Notes: a model not told the origin generated them from the letters alone. A stretch of DNA of 45,600 bases from an uncultured Bacteroidia bacterium (GCA_902802535.1 CADCML010000013.1:1-45600); one strand, 5' to 3'; shown: positions 23,232 through 32,451, counted from the first letter of the stretch. A program made the numbers and translations.

Positions 23232-24155
23232 TTACTCGCCCATCACCAAATCCTCATACTCAAAGCTGACCTTCTCCCCTACAGTGACCACCAAATAACT
23301 CGGTTTTCCGCCGTCGTTGAGGTTGTCGGTCATGACGTACTGCACGCCGCCGAACTGGCGCTGCTCGCGCATGTGGAAATGACCCATCAGCACCATATCG
23401 ACGTTGCCGCGACTCATCAAGTCCATGAAGGCGTATTGCTCTTCCTGCGGAAGGTTTGACGCTGGTGTGGTGGTGTAGTTGTACGAGGTGCGGAACAACC
23501 AGTTGTGGCTGATGACGAAGCAGTGACGGTACTCGCTGCGGTGTTCCAATTGCTCCTCAAGCCACTTGGTCTGGCGCTGGCCAAAAGTACCGTTGCCAGA
23601 ATCCAGCAAAATGTAAAGGTCTTTATAACCGCCAACGGTCTTCACCGTCACGGTGTAGGTCGAGGTATGGAAATATTGCTTGTAGAACTTAGCGCAGTCA
23701 TAGTAGAGGTCATGATTGCCCAAAACGGGGAAACAGGGGTCATTCTTGGCTTGGGTCTCGGCGTTGAAACGCATGGAAGTCTCAGCCCTCCTGTAGCCTG
23801 CATCACCGCTTTGGTTGGCGATGTCGCCCACAAGCAGGGAGAAAATGGCCTTGGGGTTGTTGCGCTCCATGGTGACGTACTTGTACAGGCGGTCCTTAGG
23901 CCCCTGCAACTCAAAACCGTCGCGGTCGGAATAGTGTGCGTCAGAGGTGGAATAGATGCAATACTCGTCAGGAACGTTCTCGATGACGGGCATACCGTTT
24001 TGCGCGTCGTAGTCGAGCCAGTCGGCTACGCGCTCTTCGGTGTCGCTACGGTTGATGACCGCTCCAAGGACGTCCAAACGGTTGCAGCCCGTGGTCAGCA
24101 TCATGGCGGCTGCAGCTATTACTATAATAAGGTGTTGCTTTTTCATGGTGTTCAT
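23232..24155 (-). CDS. metallophosphoesterase, lipoprotein
   Basis: 307 aa. The lipoprotein signal ends at MMLTTGC. All five calcineurin-like metal motifs are present in order: SDAHY, VGDIAN, LGNHDL, VISHN and GHFH, so two metals can be bound and phosphoester hydrolysis is expected, outside the cytoplasm. The start at 24155 overlaps the stop of the upstream barrel gene by 4 bases (ATGA), which indicates translational coupling. The substrate is unknown. Confidence 0.9.
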   Translation of the reverse strand: MNTMKKQHLIIVIAAAAMMLTTGCNRLDVLGAVINRSDTEERVADWLDYDAQNGMPVIENVPDEYCIYSTSDAHYSDRDGFELQGPKDRLYKYVTMERNNPKAIFSLLVGDIANQSGDAGYRRAETSMRFNAETQAKNDPCFPVLGNHDLYYDCAKFYKQYFHTSTYTVTVKTVGGYKDLYILLDSGNGTFGQRQTKWLEEQLEHRSEYRHCFVISHNWLFRTSYNYTTTPASNLPQEEQYAFMDLMSRGNVDMVLMGHFHMREQRQFGGVQYVMTDNLNDGGKPSYLVVTVGEKVSFEYEDLVMGE

Positions 24156-24847
24156 TTTTTAAGTTTCCAAATCAGTCCAACATTGCCGTACCAGCCATTG
24201 TATTGCGCCGACAGATTAAGTACGCCGCAAGGATGTATGCCAAACTCAGAGGTCAAGCGCAGGCCGTTGCCAAAATCGTAGTAGCCTTTCAAACTATAGT
24301 AAAACAGTGTGAAGTCCTCGATGACGAAATCCTTGTAATTGGATACGCGCGCGCCAATGTTCCAAGGATGCTCCTGGTCAAACAGATTGGCTTCCACGCA
24401 GAAGGTGATGTTCATCGGCTCGAAAATGGTTTCCATGCCGCCGTTCTTGCGCAACGGGATGGGTGCCGTGAAGCGGTTTGTCAAGCCAAGCTGGAAGTTG
24501 AAATGACGGTTGCGCCAACCCAAATCCATCACAGCGTTAAACTCCTGCAACTTGTACTTCGGGAAGAAACGATGCAGATAGCGGTTCTCCAAATAGAGCG
24601 TGCCGCATCGGGCCTGCAACAGCTTGACCTGCCATTGCAAGTTGATGGCGTGGCGGCTGAAGTTCGTCTGGTAACCCAGCCCAATGTTGAAATTGTTGGC
24701 CAGTTGGTAATCCCCCAACACGGCCAATGCTGCGGTGCTGCCTGAAGTACGAGTGTAGTCGTACTCACAGTAAGTCCTCAGCGTCCATTGCGCCCTCGCT
24801 GCAAAAGCAAAGAGCAACAAACAGAGAGTGATTAGAACTTTCTTCAT
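24152..24847 (-). CDS. small outer-membrane beta-barrel protein
   Basis: 231 aa with a signal peptide (MKKVLITLCLLLFAFAARAQ). The mature protein has alternating aromatic/polar strands (WTLRTYCEYDYTRTS, NFNIGLGYQTNFSRH, HFNFQLGLTNRF, YGNVGLIWKLKK), consistent with an 8-10 strand barrel, without a family I can name. It is first in a two-gene operon with the metallophosphoesterase, so the two likely act together at the envelope. Confidence 0.7.
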   Translation of the reverse strand: MKKVLITLCLLLFAFAARAQWTLRTYCEYDYTRTSGSTAALAVLGDYQLANNFNIGLGYQTNFSRHAINLQWQVKLLQARCGTLYLENRYLHRFFPKYKLQEFNAVMDLGWRNRHFNFQLGLTNRFTAPIPLRKNGGMETIFEPMNITFCVEANLFDQEHPWNIGARVSNYKDFVIEDFTLFYYSLKGYYDFGNGLRLTSEFGIHPCGVLNLSAQYNGWYGNVGLIWKLKK

Positions 24848-24886
24848 AGGTTCAAAATTAAATTTCTTTGATTTTCAAATCGGGTG

Positions 24887-24894
24887 CAAAAATA
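24887..24894 (-). promoter_or_regulatory. -7 box for the barrel-phosphoesterase operon
   Basis: TATTTTTG on the minus strand, with CAAA (TTTG on minus) 15 bases upstream at 24910-24913. Confidence 0.45.
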
Positions 24895-24936
24895 AGGAAA
24901 AGTTGCCAACAAACTCAACGCGACATTTCTTTTTCC

Positions 24937-24944
24937 TAATTTTG
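24937..24944 (+). promoter_or_regulatory. -7 box for the T9SS cargo gene
   Basis: TAATTTTG, 25 bases before ATG 24970; divergent from the box at 24887-24894. Confidence 0.45.
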
Positions 24945-24969
24945 CAGTCCCAAAACAAATCCATAAATT

Positions 24970-26502
24970 ATGCGTTACAATTTTATAAGCATTTCCTTTT
25001 CATTCATTTTCAGTTTTTTAAGCATCAATCTTTTCGCACAGTATGGCCCTCAGTTCGACAACCGAGGCTTTGAACAATGGACCACCCGTGATGAATATTC
25101 CGCCAGCGAGCCGGTGCATTGGCATTCAGGCGGCACGGCCACAGGCAGTTTTTCGGGCTTTTTATCAAGCCAAATTGAGCAATCCACCCAGCTGCGTCCT
25201 GGTTCTTCAGGAAGCAAAAGTGTTCGTATTTACCCATCCAGCCTTTTGGGAATCACTGCCAACGGCACCGTCACCAACGGCCGCATAAATGCCGGCAGCA
25301 TGTCGGCAACGGGTTCCGGCAATTACAATTACACACAGCGTGCCGAAAATGCATTCAACACCCCCATAAGCCAGCTCCCTGACTCCCTCACCATTTGGGT
25401 ATGTTTCCGCAGCCAAAGCACGACCGACAAGGCCCAAGTGAAGGCCGTCGTCCATGGCGATGCCGACTACAAATTGATTGCCAATGGCACCGAAGACCCG
25501 GCCGATATGCATGTGGCCACGGCGGAACAAAGGTTTACGCGAACCTCAACCAACGGCGGAGCCTACAACTGGACCAGATTGAGCATCCCTTTCATTAACA
25601 ACGGTCCATGCACCGATGTACGTTACCTGCTCCTCATGGCCACCACAAACGAAACTCCCGGTCAAGGCAGCACCAACGACGACCTCTTTGTAGATGACGT
25701 GTTGCTCGTCTACAACCCAAGCCTGTCGTTGGGACAACTGGCCTCTAACCAATGGACAATAGGAACCTCTGTCACCCTGTCATTCACATTGTCGGGAACG
25801 ATGTCGCCTGACAACCTGAACGCCTCGGCCAACCAAGTCATCGCCCAACTTTCCGATGCCAACGGCAACTTCAATAATCCCACAGTGTTGGGCAGCGTCA
25901 CCACCAACACCAGCGGCAATATCACGGCTCAAGTGCCAAACGTGGCCGCTGGCCAGTACCAAATCCGTGTGATTTCCACCAACTACCCCTTGATTGGACA
26001 GAACATCCAAACGGTTTCCATCATCGAGGACACCTTCACCGTCAATGTTTCGGCCAATCCTAACGATGGCGGAACGGTGAGCGGCGGCGGCAGTTACAAT
26101 TATGGAGCCTCATGCACCTTGACGGCAACAGCCAACGAAGGCTATGGCTTTGTTGAATGGACGAAAGACGGCGTTCAAGTCTCCACCGATGCCAGCTACA
26201 CCTTCATCGTGACGGCCTCGGAAACCTACGTGGCGCATTTCCAAGTAGACGACGCTGTCGAGGATCACATGACGGCAAGCCAAATCTTCCCCAACCCATT
26301 CACCTCAATCTTGAGCATCGCCACGGAACAAGTTCCTGAAAGCATTCGCATATACGACATTTACGGCCGTCTGCTGAAAGAACAAACCGTTTCGGCCATG
26401 CAGTTCGACCTCGATTTGAGCGGACTGGCTAAAGGCGCTTATCTGCTACAAATCGACTACGGCAACAGCCGAAGCGTGCATCGGATAATGAAAGCCGAAT
26501 AA
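24970..26502 (+). CDS. secreted protein with T9SS type A sorting domain
   Basis: 510 aa. Signal peptide (residues 1-23, ending LFAQ). Residues about 25-250 look like the PCMD (putative carbohydrate metabolism) module (FEQWT..., PDSLTIWVCFRSQ, DDLFVDDVLLVYN). An Ig-like strand region follows (about 255-345), then an InlB-type bacterial repeat (about 350-420, FTVNVSANPNDGGTVSGGG and YGFVEWTKDG). The last 75 residues are a type IX secretion sorting domain: IFPNPFTSILSI, IRIYDIYGRLLKE and GLAKGAYLLQI. It is therefore a surface or secreted protein; the ligand is unknown. Confidence 0.85.
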   Translation: MRYNFISISFSFIFSFLSINLFAQYGPQFDNRGFEQWTTRDEYSASEPVHWHSGGTATGSFSGFLSSQIEQSTQLRPGSSGSKSVRIYPSSLLGITANGTVTNGRINAGSMSATGSGNYNYTQRAENAFNTPISQLPDSLTIWVCFRSQSTTDKAQVKAVVHGDADYKLIANGTEDPADMHVATAEQRFTRTSTNGGAYNWTRLSIPFINNGPCTDVRYLLLMATTNETPGQGSTNDDLFVDDVLLVYNPSLSLGQLASNQWTIGTSVTLSFTLSGTMSPDNLNASANQVIAQLSDANGNFNNPTVLGSVTTNTSGNITAQVPNVAAGQYQIRVISTNYPLIGQNIQTVSIIEDTFTVNVSANPNDGGTVSGGGSYNYGASCTLTATANEGYGFVEWTKDGVQVSTDASYTFIVTASETYVAHFQVDDAVEDHMTASQIFPNPFTSILSIATEQVPESIRIYDIYGRLLKEQTVSAMQFDLDLSGLAKGAYLLQIDYGNSRSVHRIMKAE

Positions 26503-26507
26503 AACAG

Positions 26508-26546
26508 AAATCGCGACGAGGTCCATCCCCGCCGCGATTTTCTTTT
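26508..26546 (+). terminator. terminator after the T9SS cargo gene
   Basis: Stem AAATCGCG (26508-26515) with CGCGATTT (26533-26540), then TTCTTTTT. Confidence 0.7.
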
Positions 26547-26562
26547 TCAGTCGTGTTGTCGT

Positions 26563-27141
26563 TTACAGTCTTTCATTCACCACGTCCCAGTCGATAATTT
26601 GCCAGAGGGCGTTCAAGTGGTCGGGACGACGGTTCTGATAGTCGATGTAGTAGGCGTGCTCCCATACATCGAAGGTCAGCAAAGGCTTGAAGCCGCGCTG
26701 CACGGGGTTACCGGCATTGGTTTCCTGCGTGATTTGGAGTTTGCCGTCCTTGTCGACGGAAAGCCACACCCAGCCTGAACCGAACAAGGTGGCGCCTTTC
26801 TTCGTAAACTCCTCCTTGAAGGCCTCGAACGAACCGAATTGTTGGTCGATCCATTGGGCAATCACGCCCGTAGGCTTGTTGTCGGCTTTCGGGGCACGGA
26901 ATTGCGTGAAATAGAGATTGTGGTTCAGAATCTGGCCGGCGTTGTTGAACACGCCACCGTCGGCGGTCTTCACGATTTCCTCCAAAGGCATTTCCTCATA
27001 TTTCGTGCCTTCGATGAGACCATTGAGATTGTTGACGTATGCATTCAAATGCTTGCCATGATGGAAGCCCAGCGTTTCCTTGCTGATGACGGGCTCCAAG
27101 GCGTTTGCCTCATAGGGCAATTTGATGAGTTCGTATTTCAT
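26563..27141 (-). CDS. sodB: Fe/Mn superoxide dismutase
   Basis: 192 aa from ATG 27141; the frame is open to 27219, but the extra residues come from the terminator and promoter region. The family pattern is complete: HHGKHLNAYVNNLN near residue 30, NNAGQILNHNLYF (His ligand in NHNLYF) and the C-terminal FDVWEHAYYIDY (Asp and His ligands). The Gln in GQILNH resembles iron-type or cambialistic enzymes, as in Bacteroides. It converts superoxide to H2O2 in the cytoplasm. It has its own promoter, downstream of a terminator from rpoD. Confidence 0.93.
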   Translation of the reverse strand: MKYELIKLPYEANALEPVISKETLGFHHGKHLNAYVNNLNGLIEGTKYEEMPLEEIVKTADGGVFNNAGQILNHNLYFTQFRAPKADNKPTGVIAQWIDQQFGSFEAFKEEFTKKGATLFGSGWVWLSVDKDGKLQITQETNAGNPVQRGFKPLLTFDVWEHAYYIDYQNRRPDHLNALWQIIDWDVVNERL

Positions 27142-27168
27142 AAGGTTAGATTTTGTTGTTAGTGAGTG

Positions 27169-27176
27169 CAAAAATA
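27169..27176 (-). promoter_or_regulatory. -7 box for sodB
   Basis: TATTTTTG on the minus strand, 28 bases before the sodB ATG. Confidence 0.5.
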
Positions 27177-27177
27177 G

Positions 27178-27215
27178 AAAAAAAGTAGGATTCCGAAACC
27201 GAAATCCCACTTTTT
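27178..27215 (-). terminator. terminator between rpoD and sodB
   Basis: On the minus strand AAAAAAGTGGGATT pairs with AATCCTACTTTTTT (one mismatch) around a GC-rich loop and ends in T's, immediately after the rpoD stop. Confidence 0.7.
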
Positions 27216-28082
27216 TCACTGATTCATGTACATCTGGTAGAGCGGCGAGTTGGGCTCCGACTTCAGCTTCTTGAGTGCCCTGTCGCGGATCTGACGGGTG
27301 CGCTCGCGCGAGATGTCGAGCTTCATCGCGATTTCCTCCAGAGAGTATTCGCGGGTAGTGCCCAAGCCGAAATACATGCAGACGATGGTGCGTTCCTTCT
27401 CGGTGAGCATGTCCAACGAGTTGCGGATGGCCCTGCTGGTCGACTCCTGCTCCACTGCCGAATCGGTTTGCACCTCATCCTCAGCGACATAGACATCCAA
27501 GAAGTTGGCATCGTCTTCGTCATCCAAAGGGGCATCAGTCGACATGGCGCGGGAGTTGAGGCTCATCAGTTGCTCCACCTTGTCCTCAGGCATACCCACT
27601 TCATCTGAAATTTCCTTGAGGGTGGGACGGCGTTCGAGCTTCTGCTCAAGGGCGGCAATGGCCTTCTTCACCTTGGCCAAAGCACCCACCTGGTTCATGG
27701 GCAAACGGATGATGCGCGCCTGCTCAGCCACGGCCTGAAGGATGCTCTGACGAATCCACCACACAGCATAAGAGATGAACTTGAAGCCGCGCGTCTCGTC
27801 GAAACGCTGGGCGGCCTTCACCAAACCAAGGTTGCCTTCATTAATCAAATCTTGCAGGCTAAGTCCCTGGTTCTGATACTGTTTGGCAACGGAAACGACG
27901 AAACGCAGGTTGGCTCTCACGAGTCGATCCAGAGCGATTTGGTCGCCCGCCTTGATGCGCTGCGCCAGCTCGACTTCCTCGTCGGTGGTCAGCAACGCCT
28001 CCTTCGCAATGTCGGCGAGGTACTTGTCCAAAGTACCCGTATTGCGGTCGGTAATCTGTTTTGAAATCTTCAGTTGTCTCAT
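27216..28082 (-). CDS. rpoD: primary RNA polymerase sigma factor (sigma-70)
   Basis: 288 aa, the short form typical of Bacteroidetes (no region 1.1). Region 1.2 starts at DKYLADIAKEALL. Region 2 is LDRLVRANLRFVVSVAKQYQ through FKFISYAVWWIRQSILQ. Region 3 has LKEISDEVGMPEDKVEQL, and region 4 has the -33 reader helix LEEIAMKLDISRERTRQIRDRA. It directs transcription from the -33/-7 promoters seen in this window. An acidic insert (DAPLDDEDDANFLD) lies between regions 3 and 4. It is followed by its own terminator and then sodB. Confidence 0.96.
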   Translation of the reverse strand: MRQLKISKQITDRNTGTLDKYLADIAKEALLTTDEEVELAQRIKAGDQIALDRLVRANLRFVVSVAKQYQNQGLSLQDLINEGNLGLVKAAQRFDETRGFKFISYAVWWIRQSILQAVAEQARIIRLPMNQVGALAKVKKAIAALEQKLERRPTLKEISDEVGMPEDKVEQLMSLNSRAMSTDAPLDDEDDANFLDVYVAEDEVQTDSAVEQESTSRAIRNSLDMLTEKERTIVCMYFGLGTTREYSLEEIAMKLDISRERTRQIRDRALKKLKSEPNSPLYQMYMNQ

Positions 28083-28226
28083 TTTTTTGTAATCTTTAAA
28101 TTGTTTAATTGTTTCACATTCAATATCTTACTCTTCATAGCTTTCTACACTCAATTTTTTGCATAATCTGCTTTCCGAGGGAGGCCGGGGTGTGCCAGCC
28201 TCCCTTGAATCACAAGTCTTAACACT

Positions 28227-28253
28227 ATCAAAAACCGTACCGAAGTTTTTGAT
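28227..28253 (-). terminator. hairpin after degQ, possible terminator
   Basis: Perfect 9-bp stem ATCAAAAAC / GTTTTTGAT with a 9-base loop, 27 bases past the stop of the protease gene. No strong T-run follows on the minus strand. Confidence 0.35.
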
Positions 28254-28279
28254 TCTCAGAAAAATATTTTTCGTATTTT

Positions 28280-29746
28280 TTAGTAGTAGAACGATCCCAT
28301 CATACCGTTGGGGTAGACACCTTCGATGGTGGTGCGGCGCGAACGGGAGCTCTTCAGCGCATTCTCAAGGTCGGTCTTGCTGTTCACGGCATAACCGTTC
28401 ACCTTAGTGATGACGAAGTCGACGGGAACGCCCGAGTTCATGAAGCGGCCTTGGCGGATTTCCACAATCTTCAAGCCGTTCCTGATGTTGAGGCGGTTCA
28501 TGTCGTTCTGGCCGATGGGTTGCAGCATCAGGCCGAATTCGGAGTTGTAGAAGCTGTCGCCTTTCTTCACCACGCTCACGTTGCCGGCCTCGTTGAGCAG
28601 GGTCAGGTCGTAATGGTGATGGTGTCCTTTGCGGTTCACTTCCACTTCAATCTTGTCGCCTGGACGGTATTGGCGAACGGTCTCCATCAGTTGGGTGACG
28701 GTGTTCACCTTTTTGTCGTTGAGCGAGGTGATCACATCACCTTTTTGAAGTCCTGCCAGTTTGGCGGCACCTCCTTCGGTTATGTCCGCAACATACACAC
28801 CTTCAATATTTTCCAAGCCTTCCTTTTCGGCCAGTTCCTGGGTAAGTTCGGCGGGATAGATGCCGAGATAGCCGCGTTGGGTCTCGCCATAGAGCAGAAG
28901 GTCGTCGACCACCTTGCGCACGATGTTGGACGGAATGGCGAAGGAATAGCCTTCGTAGGAGCCCGTGTGCGAAGCGATGGCCGCGTTGATGCCCACCAAC
29001 TCGCCTTTCGTGTTCACCAAAGCGCCGCCGCTGTTGCCCGGATTGACGGCAGCATCGGTCTGGATGAAGGACTCCACCGAGGTGCCTTCACCCAAAATGC
29101 TGAGGTTGCGTGCCTTGGCACTGACAATGCCCGCCGTAACGGTAGAAGTCAGGTTGAAGGGATTGCCCACGGCCAACACCCATTCGCCAATACGGACATT
29201 GTCGGAGTCGCCAAAGGTAAGGAAGTGCAAATCGGAGGCTTCCACCTTGATGAGCGCCAAGTCGGTGGTGGGGTCGGTACCGATGATGGTGGCGGTCTTT
29301 TTCACCTTATTGTTAAAGGTGACTTCCACCTCGTCGGCGCCTTCCACGACATGGTTGTTGGTGACGATGTAGCCGTCGGGGGTCAACACCACGCCTGAGC
29401 CGTAGGCCACCATCGTGTTGTTGCGCGTTTGTCCTGGATAGCCGTAGAGCTGCCCGAGCAAGGCACCGAAGAAATCGTCGTAAGTATTGCTTTGCCTCAC
29501 CACCTTGGTCATGATGTGCACCACCGCATCCACGCTGCGTTCGGCGGCATCGACAAAGTCAGGCGTGCCTTGCGCAGGCAGGAATGCCACGCGCTGTACT
29601 TGGGGTTGCTGCACCTGCTCGACTTGCGAGACGGGTTGCTGTTGTTCCGTAAGGTTCGTTTCTTCATTCGTTTTTTGGGTCGCGTTGCCACACGATGCCG
29701 CCATCAACAGTCCGGCGAGCATCATCATCAAACTCACTTTTCTCAT
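28280..29746 (-). CDS. DegQ/HtrA-type periplasmic serine protease, lipoprotein
   Basis: 488 aa. Signal with lipobox MAASC (Cys19). The trypsin-like domain has the triad His in TNNHVVEGA, Asp in TTDLALIKV and Ser in NPGNSGGAL. Two PDZ domains follow, the first with YLGIYPAELTQ and GLQKGDVITSLNDK, the second (SEFGLMLQPI..., VPVDFVITKVNGY) shorter. This is the Do/DegQ layout: degradation and chaperoning of misfolded envelope proteins. The gene stands alone, and stress control is probable but not visible. I call it Do-family rather than a specific paralogue. Confidence 0.93.
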   Translation of the reverse strand: MRKVSLMMMLAGLLMAASCGNATQKTNEETNLTEQQQPVSQVEQVQQPQVQRVAFLPAQGTPDFVDAAERSVDAVVHIMTKVVRQSNTYDDFFGALLGQLYGYPGQTRNNTMVAYGSGVVLTPDGYIVTNNHVVEGADEVEVTFNNKVKKTATIIGTDPTTDLALIKVEASDLHFLTFGDSDNVRIGEWVLAVGNPFNLTSTVTAGIVSAKARNLSILGEGTSVESFIQTDAAVNPGNSGGALVNTKGELVGINAAIASHTGSYEGYSFAIPSNIVRKVVDDLLLYGETQRGYLGIYPAELTQELAEKEGLENIEGVYVADITEGGAAKLAGLQKGDVITSLNDKKVNTVTQLMETVRQYRPGDKIEVEVNRKGHHHHYDLTLLNEAGNVSVVKKGDSFYNSEFGLMLQPIGQNDMNRLNIRNGLKIVEIRQGRFMNSGVPVDFVITKVNGYAVNSKTDLENALKSSRSRRTTIEGVYPNGMMGSFYY

Positions 29747-29827
29747 CTTGTCTCAAATTTAGGGTTTCGTTTTCAACTTTATCGTCTCATTAATGCTTTT
29801 TTTCAACCTTTATTGCACCGAAAAGCG

Positions 29828-29835
29828 TATTTTTG
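29828..29835 (+). promoter_or_regulatory. -7 box upstream of the GNAT gene
   Basis: TATTTTTG; the ATG is 80 bases further on, so the transcript would have a longish leader. Confidence 0.35.
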
Positions 29836-29915
29836 TCGAAAATTTAGCGGATATAGGCTATCAAATTGCGTGCCAACCTGCATGAAAATGAAGTATTTTC
29901 AACAAATGAGACAAT

Positions 29916-30440
29916 ATGTTCATCAACAATGACACGATTGCGCTCCGTTGCGCCGAGCCCGAGGATGCCGAGCTGATTTTCCGCTGGGAAAACGACCGCT
30001 CCGTTTGGCGGGTGAGCGGGACGCATACACCCTATTCGCGATTCCAAATCGAGCAGTTCCTATTGAGCGACAACGACTTGCCCTCACAAAAGCAACTCCG
30101 CCTGATGATCGACCTGACCGAAAACGGACAAACCATCGGCTGTATCGACATCTTCGACTACGACCCCATCAACAACCGCGCCGGGTTAGGCATCCTTATC
30201 GATAAAGCTTTTCGCCAACAAGGCTATGCCAAAGCCGCATTGGAGTTGTGCATCACCTATCTTTTCAACGATTTGCTACTTCATCAAGTGTATTGCTCCG
30301 TTGACGAGACCAATACGGAAAGCCAGAAACTGTTTCTCGGTCAGGGATTTGAGGTTTGCGGCAGGCGAAAGGATTGGATTAAAACCTCGGAGGGATTTAT
30401 TGATGAGCTGGAGCTTCAAAAGATAAGAAGCACTTTTTAA
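29916..30440 (+). CDS. GNAT-family N-acetyltransferase (RimJ/RimL-like)
   Basis: 174 aa. The N-terminal LRCAEPEDAELIFRWEND is typical of RimJ/RimL/SpeG-type members. Motif A, the acetyl-CoA loop, reads RQQGYAKAALELCITYLF; C-terminal motif B has ETNTESQKLFLGQGFEV. It transfers an acetyl group from acetyl-CoA to an amine; the substrate is unknown. It converges with the broken cytolysin gene, overlapping its 3' end by 4 bases. Confidence 0.85.
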   Translation: MFINNDTIALRCAEPEDAELIFRWENDRSVWRVSGTHTPYSRFQIEQFLLSDNDLPSQKQLRLMIDLTENGQTIGCIDIFDYDPINNRAGLGILIDKAFRQQGYAKAALELCITYLFNDLLLHQVYCSVDETNTESQKLFLGQGFEVCGRRKDWIKTSEGFIDELELQKIRSTF

Positions 30441-31190
30441 TACGTCAACAACTGCGTCTTCGACATGGCAGTATCAATATCACTGCCGTTGAGCATCATG
30501 GCCGATGAAGCTGGATCACTCCCGCTGACCCACATCCATTTTTTGTTTTCTTTGGAATTCTCCGCAATACTCTGTGCCGAAATGGCCGTCTGTCCGAATA
30601 TGCTCAACGTATCGTTATCGAGAAAGGTGAACACTGATGATGCGCACGCCCAAGTTCACCGCCATCTCAGCAACACTTGACACATACGCTTTCTTGTAGT
30701 TCAATTTCACAGAAGGCTGATAATCCGACGTTTGCAATATACTGTAGATGGCTTCTTGGATGGCATCTGCACTGTTCTTCACGCCGCTGACGCACGCCGA
30801 CTTGCCTTTTCCCGCGTTGAAATCCACCCTAACGGTCACCGTCCCGTAGTCGAGGCCCACTAATGTGGGGTCGCCTTTGGCCAAGTCATGGTCGGCATAG
30901 ACAATGGCACCGGGATAGATATTGTCAAAATTCTCAGCGAAAATATCCTGTTTAGAATCGTTCATTTTGTGAACGACTGTTTTCAACTTGTACGCCACAT
31001 TCCCCGAGATAATGATTGACGGCACTTTCTCCTCCTCTGGTATTTGGTACGAAAGGTTCGTCTCCTTGCCGACATTTTGCTCCAGAACCTGGTTGATGCT
31101 CTGATGCGTGTTGTTCTGCGCCTGCACTGCAATACTAACGAAACAGAGTGCCGCAACCCATACAAACCTCTTTATTTTGCTAATTATCAC
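30437..31190 (-). pseudogene. broken cholesterol-dependent-cytolysin-like gene (frameshifted and truncated)
   Basis: From GTG 31190 a signal peptide (VIISKIKRFVWVAALCFVSIAVQAQ region) leads into sequence like domain 1 of thiol-activated cytolysins: NIYPGAIVYADHDLAKGDPTL matches the family's LYPGALLxxxxxLLxxxPTLL, then DYGTVTVRVDF. This frame stops at 30615. A second frame, open to 30437, carries WMWVSGSDPASSAMM, similar to the cytolysin GGDPSSGARVV block. Together about 255 residues, against roughly 470-500 in real cytolysins; the membrane-hairpin region is short or missing and domain 4, with its undecapeptide, is absent. It is probably a non-functional relic. Mature cytolysins make large pores in cholesterol membranes. 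Confidence 0.65.
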
Positions 31191-31214
31191 CGTTCGACAA
31201 TAGGATTTCAAATG

Positions 31215-31222
31215 CAAATATA
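31215..31222 (-). promoter_or_regulatory. -7 box upstream of the cytolysin-like gene
   Basis: TATATTTG on the minus strand, 25 bases before GTG 31190. It supports the GTG start, since no ATG fits the signal peptide. Confidence 0.4.
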
Positions 31223-31275
31223 CGACAATTTCAAAAACTATGGCAAGAAATCCATGTATGCAGAACAAAAACTCG

Positions 31276-31283
31276 TAACTTTG
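31276..31283 (+). promoter_or_regulatory. -7 box for mltG
   Basis: TAACTTTG, 23 bases before ATG 31307. Confidence 0.45.
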
Positions 31284-31306
31284 TAGCCCGAAAAACAGCC
31301 TCATAC

Positions 31307-32404
31307 ATGATAAAGATAGAAACAAAGCTGCCCAAAGAGAACAGGAACAAAGCCCGCAAGCAGAAGGGGAAAAAAGTCAAGCTGACGGTCTGGATTGTCA
31401 TGGGAATCCTCATGGTTTTCGCCTTGGCGTTCGGCTACTGGCTCTACAAGACCGTGATGACACCCAACGTGCACACCGCCGACGGAAAGGACGTGGAGCT
31501 CTATATTCCGACAGGCTCGGACTACAGCCAAGTGAAAGCCCTGCTGACAAATTCCCACTGCATCGCCAATGAAAAGAGCTTCGACTGGGTGGCACAAAAG
31601 AAAGCCTATCCCGAAAACATCCATCCCGGCCATTATGTGCTGAAAAACGGCATGAACAACAACCAGTTGGTCAACCTATTGCGCGGCGGACTGCAAACAC
31701 CCGTGAAAGTCACCTTCAACAACATTCGTGACGTAGACCAATTGGCTGGCCGCATCGCCACGCAAATCGAGGCTGACTCTGCTTCAATCTCCCATCTGCT
31801 TCACAATCAGGAATATATTAACCAGATAGGCTTCAACGACCGAACCATCCCTGCCCTATTCCTGCCCAACACCTACGAGTTCTACTGGAACACCGATGCC
31901 GAGGGTTTTGTCGTCCGTATGTTTCAGGAATACAACAAGTTCTGGAACAAAGAACGTAAGCAACAGGCCCAATCCAAGGGCTTGACGCCCATTCAGGTGA
32001 GCACGCTGGCCTCCATCGTCAACAAGGAAACCAACATGAGCGACGAGATGCCGCGCGTAGCGGGTGTCTACATCAACCGACTGAAAAACAACTGGTTGCT
32101 GCAAGCCGACCCCACCCTTGTCTTCGCCTGGAACGACTACAGCATCAAACGCGTCCTCGACCGCCACAAGGAAATCGAGTCGCCTTATAACACCTATAAA
32201 TACGCCGGGCTGCCCCCTGGCCCCATTTGCATCCCTTCCGTGGCCGCCATCAAAGCCGTGCTGAACGCCGAAGACCACCATTATTTCTATTTCTGCGCCA
32301 AGGAGGACTTCTCCGGCTACCACAACTTCGCCAAGACCCTCGCTGAACACAACCGCAACGCCACCAAATACCAACAAGCGCTAAACCAACGAGGAATAAG
32401 GTAG
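31307..32404 (+). CDS. mltG: endolytic murein transglycosylase MltG
   Basis: 365 aa, usual length. A basic cytoplasmic tail and one membrane helix (about residues 27-45) come first, then the periplasmic YceG-like domain. The signature region is present: TLASIVNKETNMSDEMPRVAGVYINR with the catalytic Glu in the KET segment, LQADPTLVFA, and YNTYKYAGLPPGPICIP. It cuts nascent glycan strands and so sets peptidoglycan chain length. It reads toward phosphomannomutase, but a 300-base repeat-filled gap separates them. Confidence 0.95.
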   Translation: MIKIETKLPKENRNKARKQKGKKVKLTVWIVMGILMVFALAFGYWLYKTVMTPNVHTADGKDVELYIPTGSDYSQVKALLTNSHCIANEKSFDWVAQKKAYPENIHPGHYVLKNGMNNNQLVNLLRGGLQTPVKVTFNNIRDVDQLAGRIATQIEADSASISHLLHNQEYINQIGFNDRTIPALFLPNTYEFYWNTDAEGFVVRMFQEYNKFWNKERKQQAQSKGLTPIQVSTLASIVNKETNMSDEMPRVAGVYINRLKNNWLLQADPTLVFAWNDYSIKRVLDRHKEIESPYNTYKYAGLPPGPICIPSVAAIKAVLNAEDHHYFYFCAKEDFSGYHNFAKTLAEHNRNATKYQQALNQRGIR

Positions 32405-32451
32405 CATCGATGCAAACAAAGCGCAGCTTCGGGCAGCACCCCAGAAGGCCA

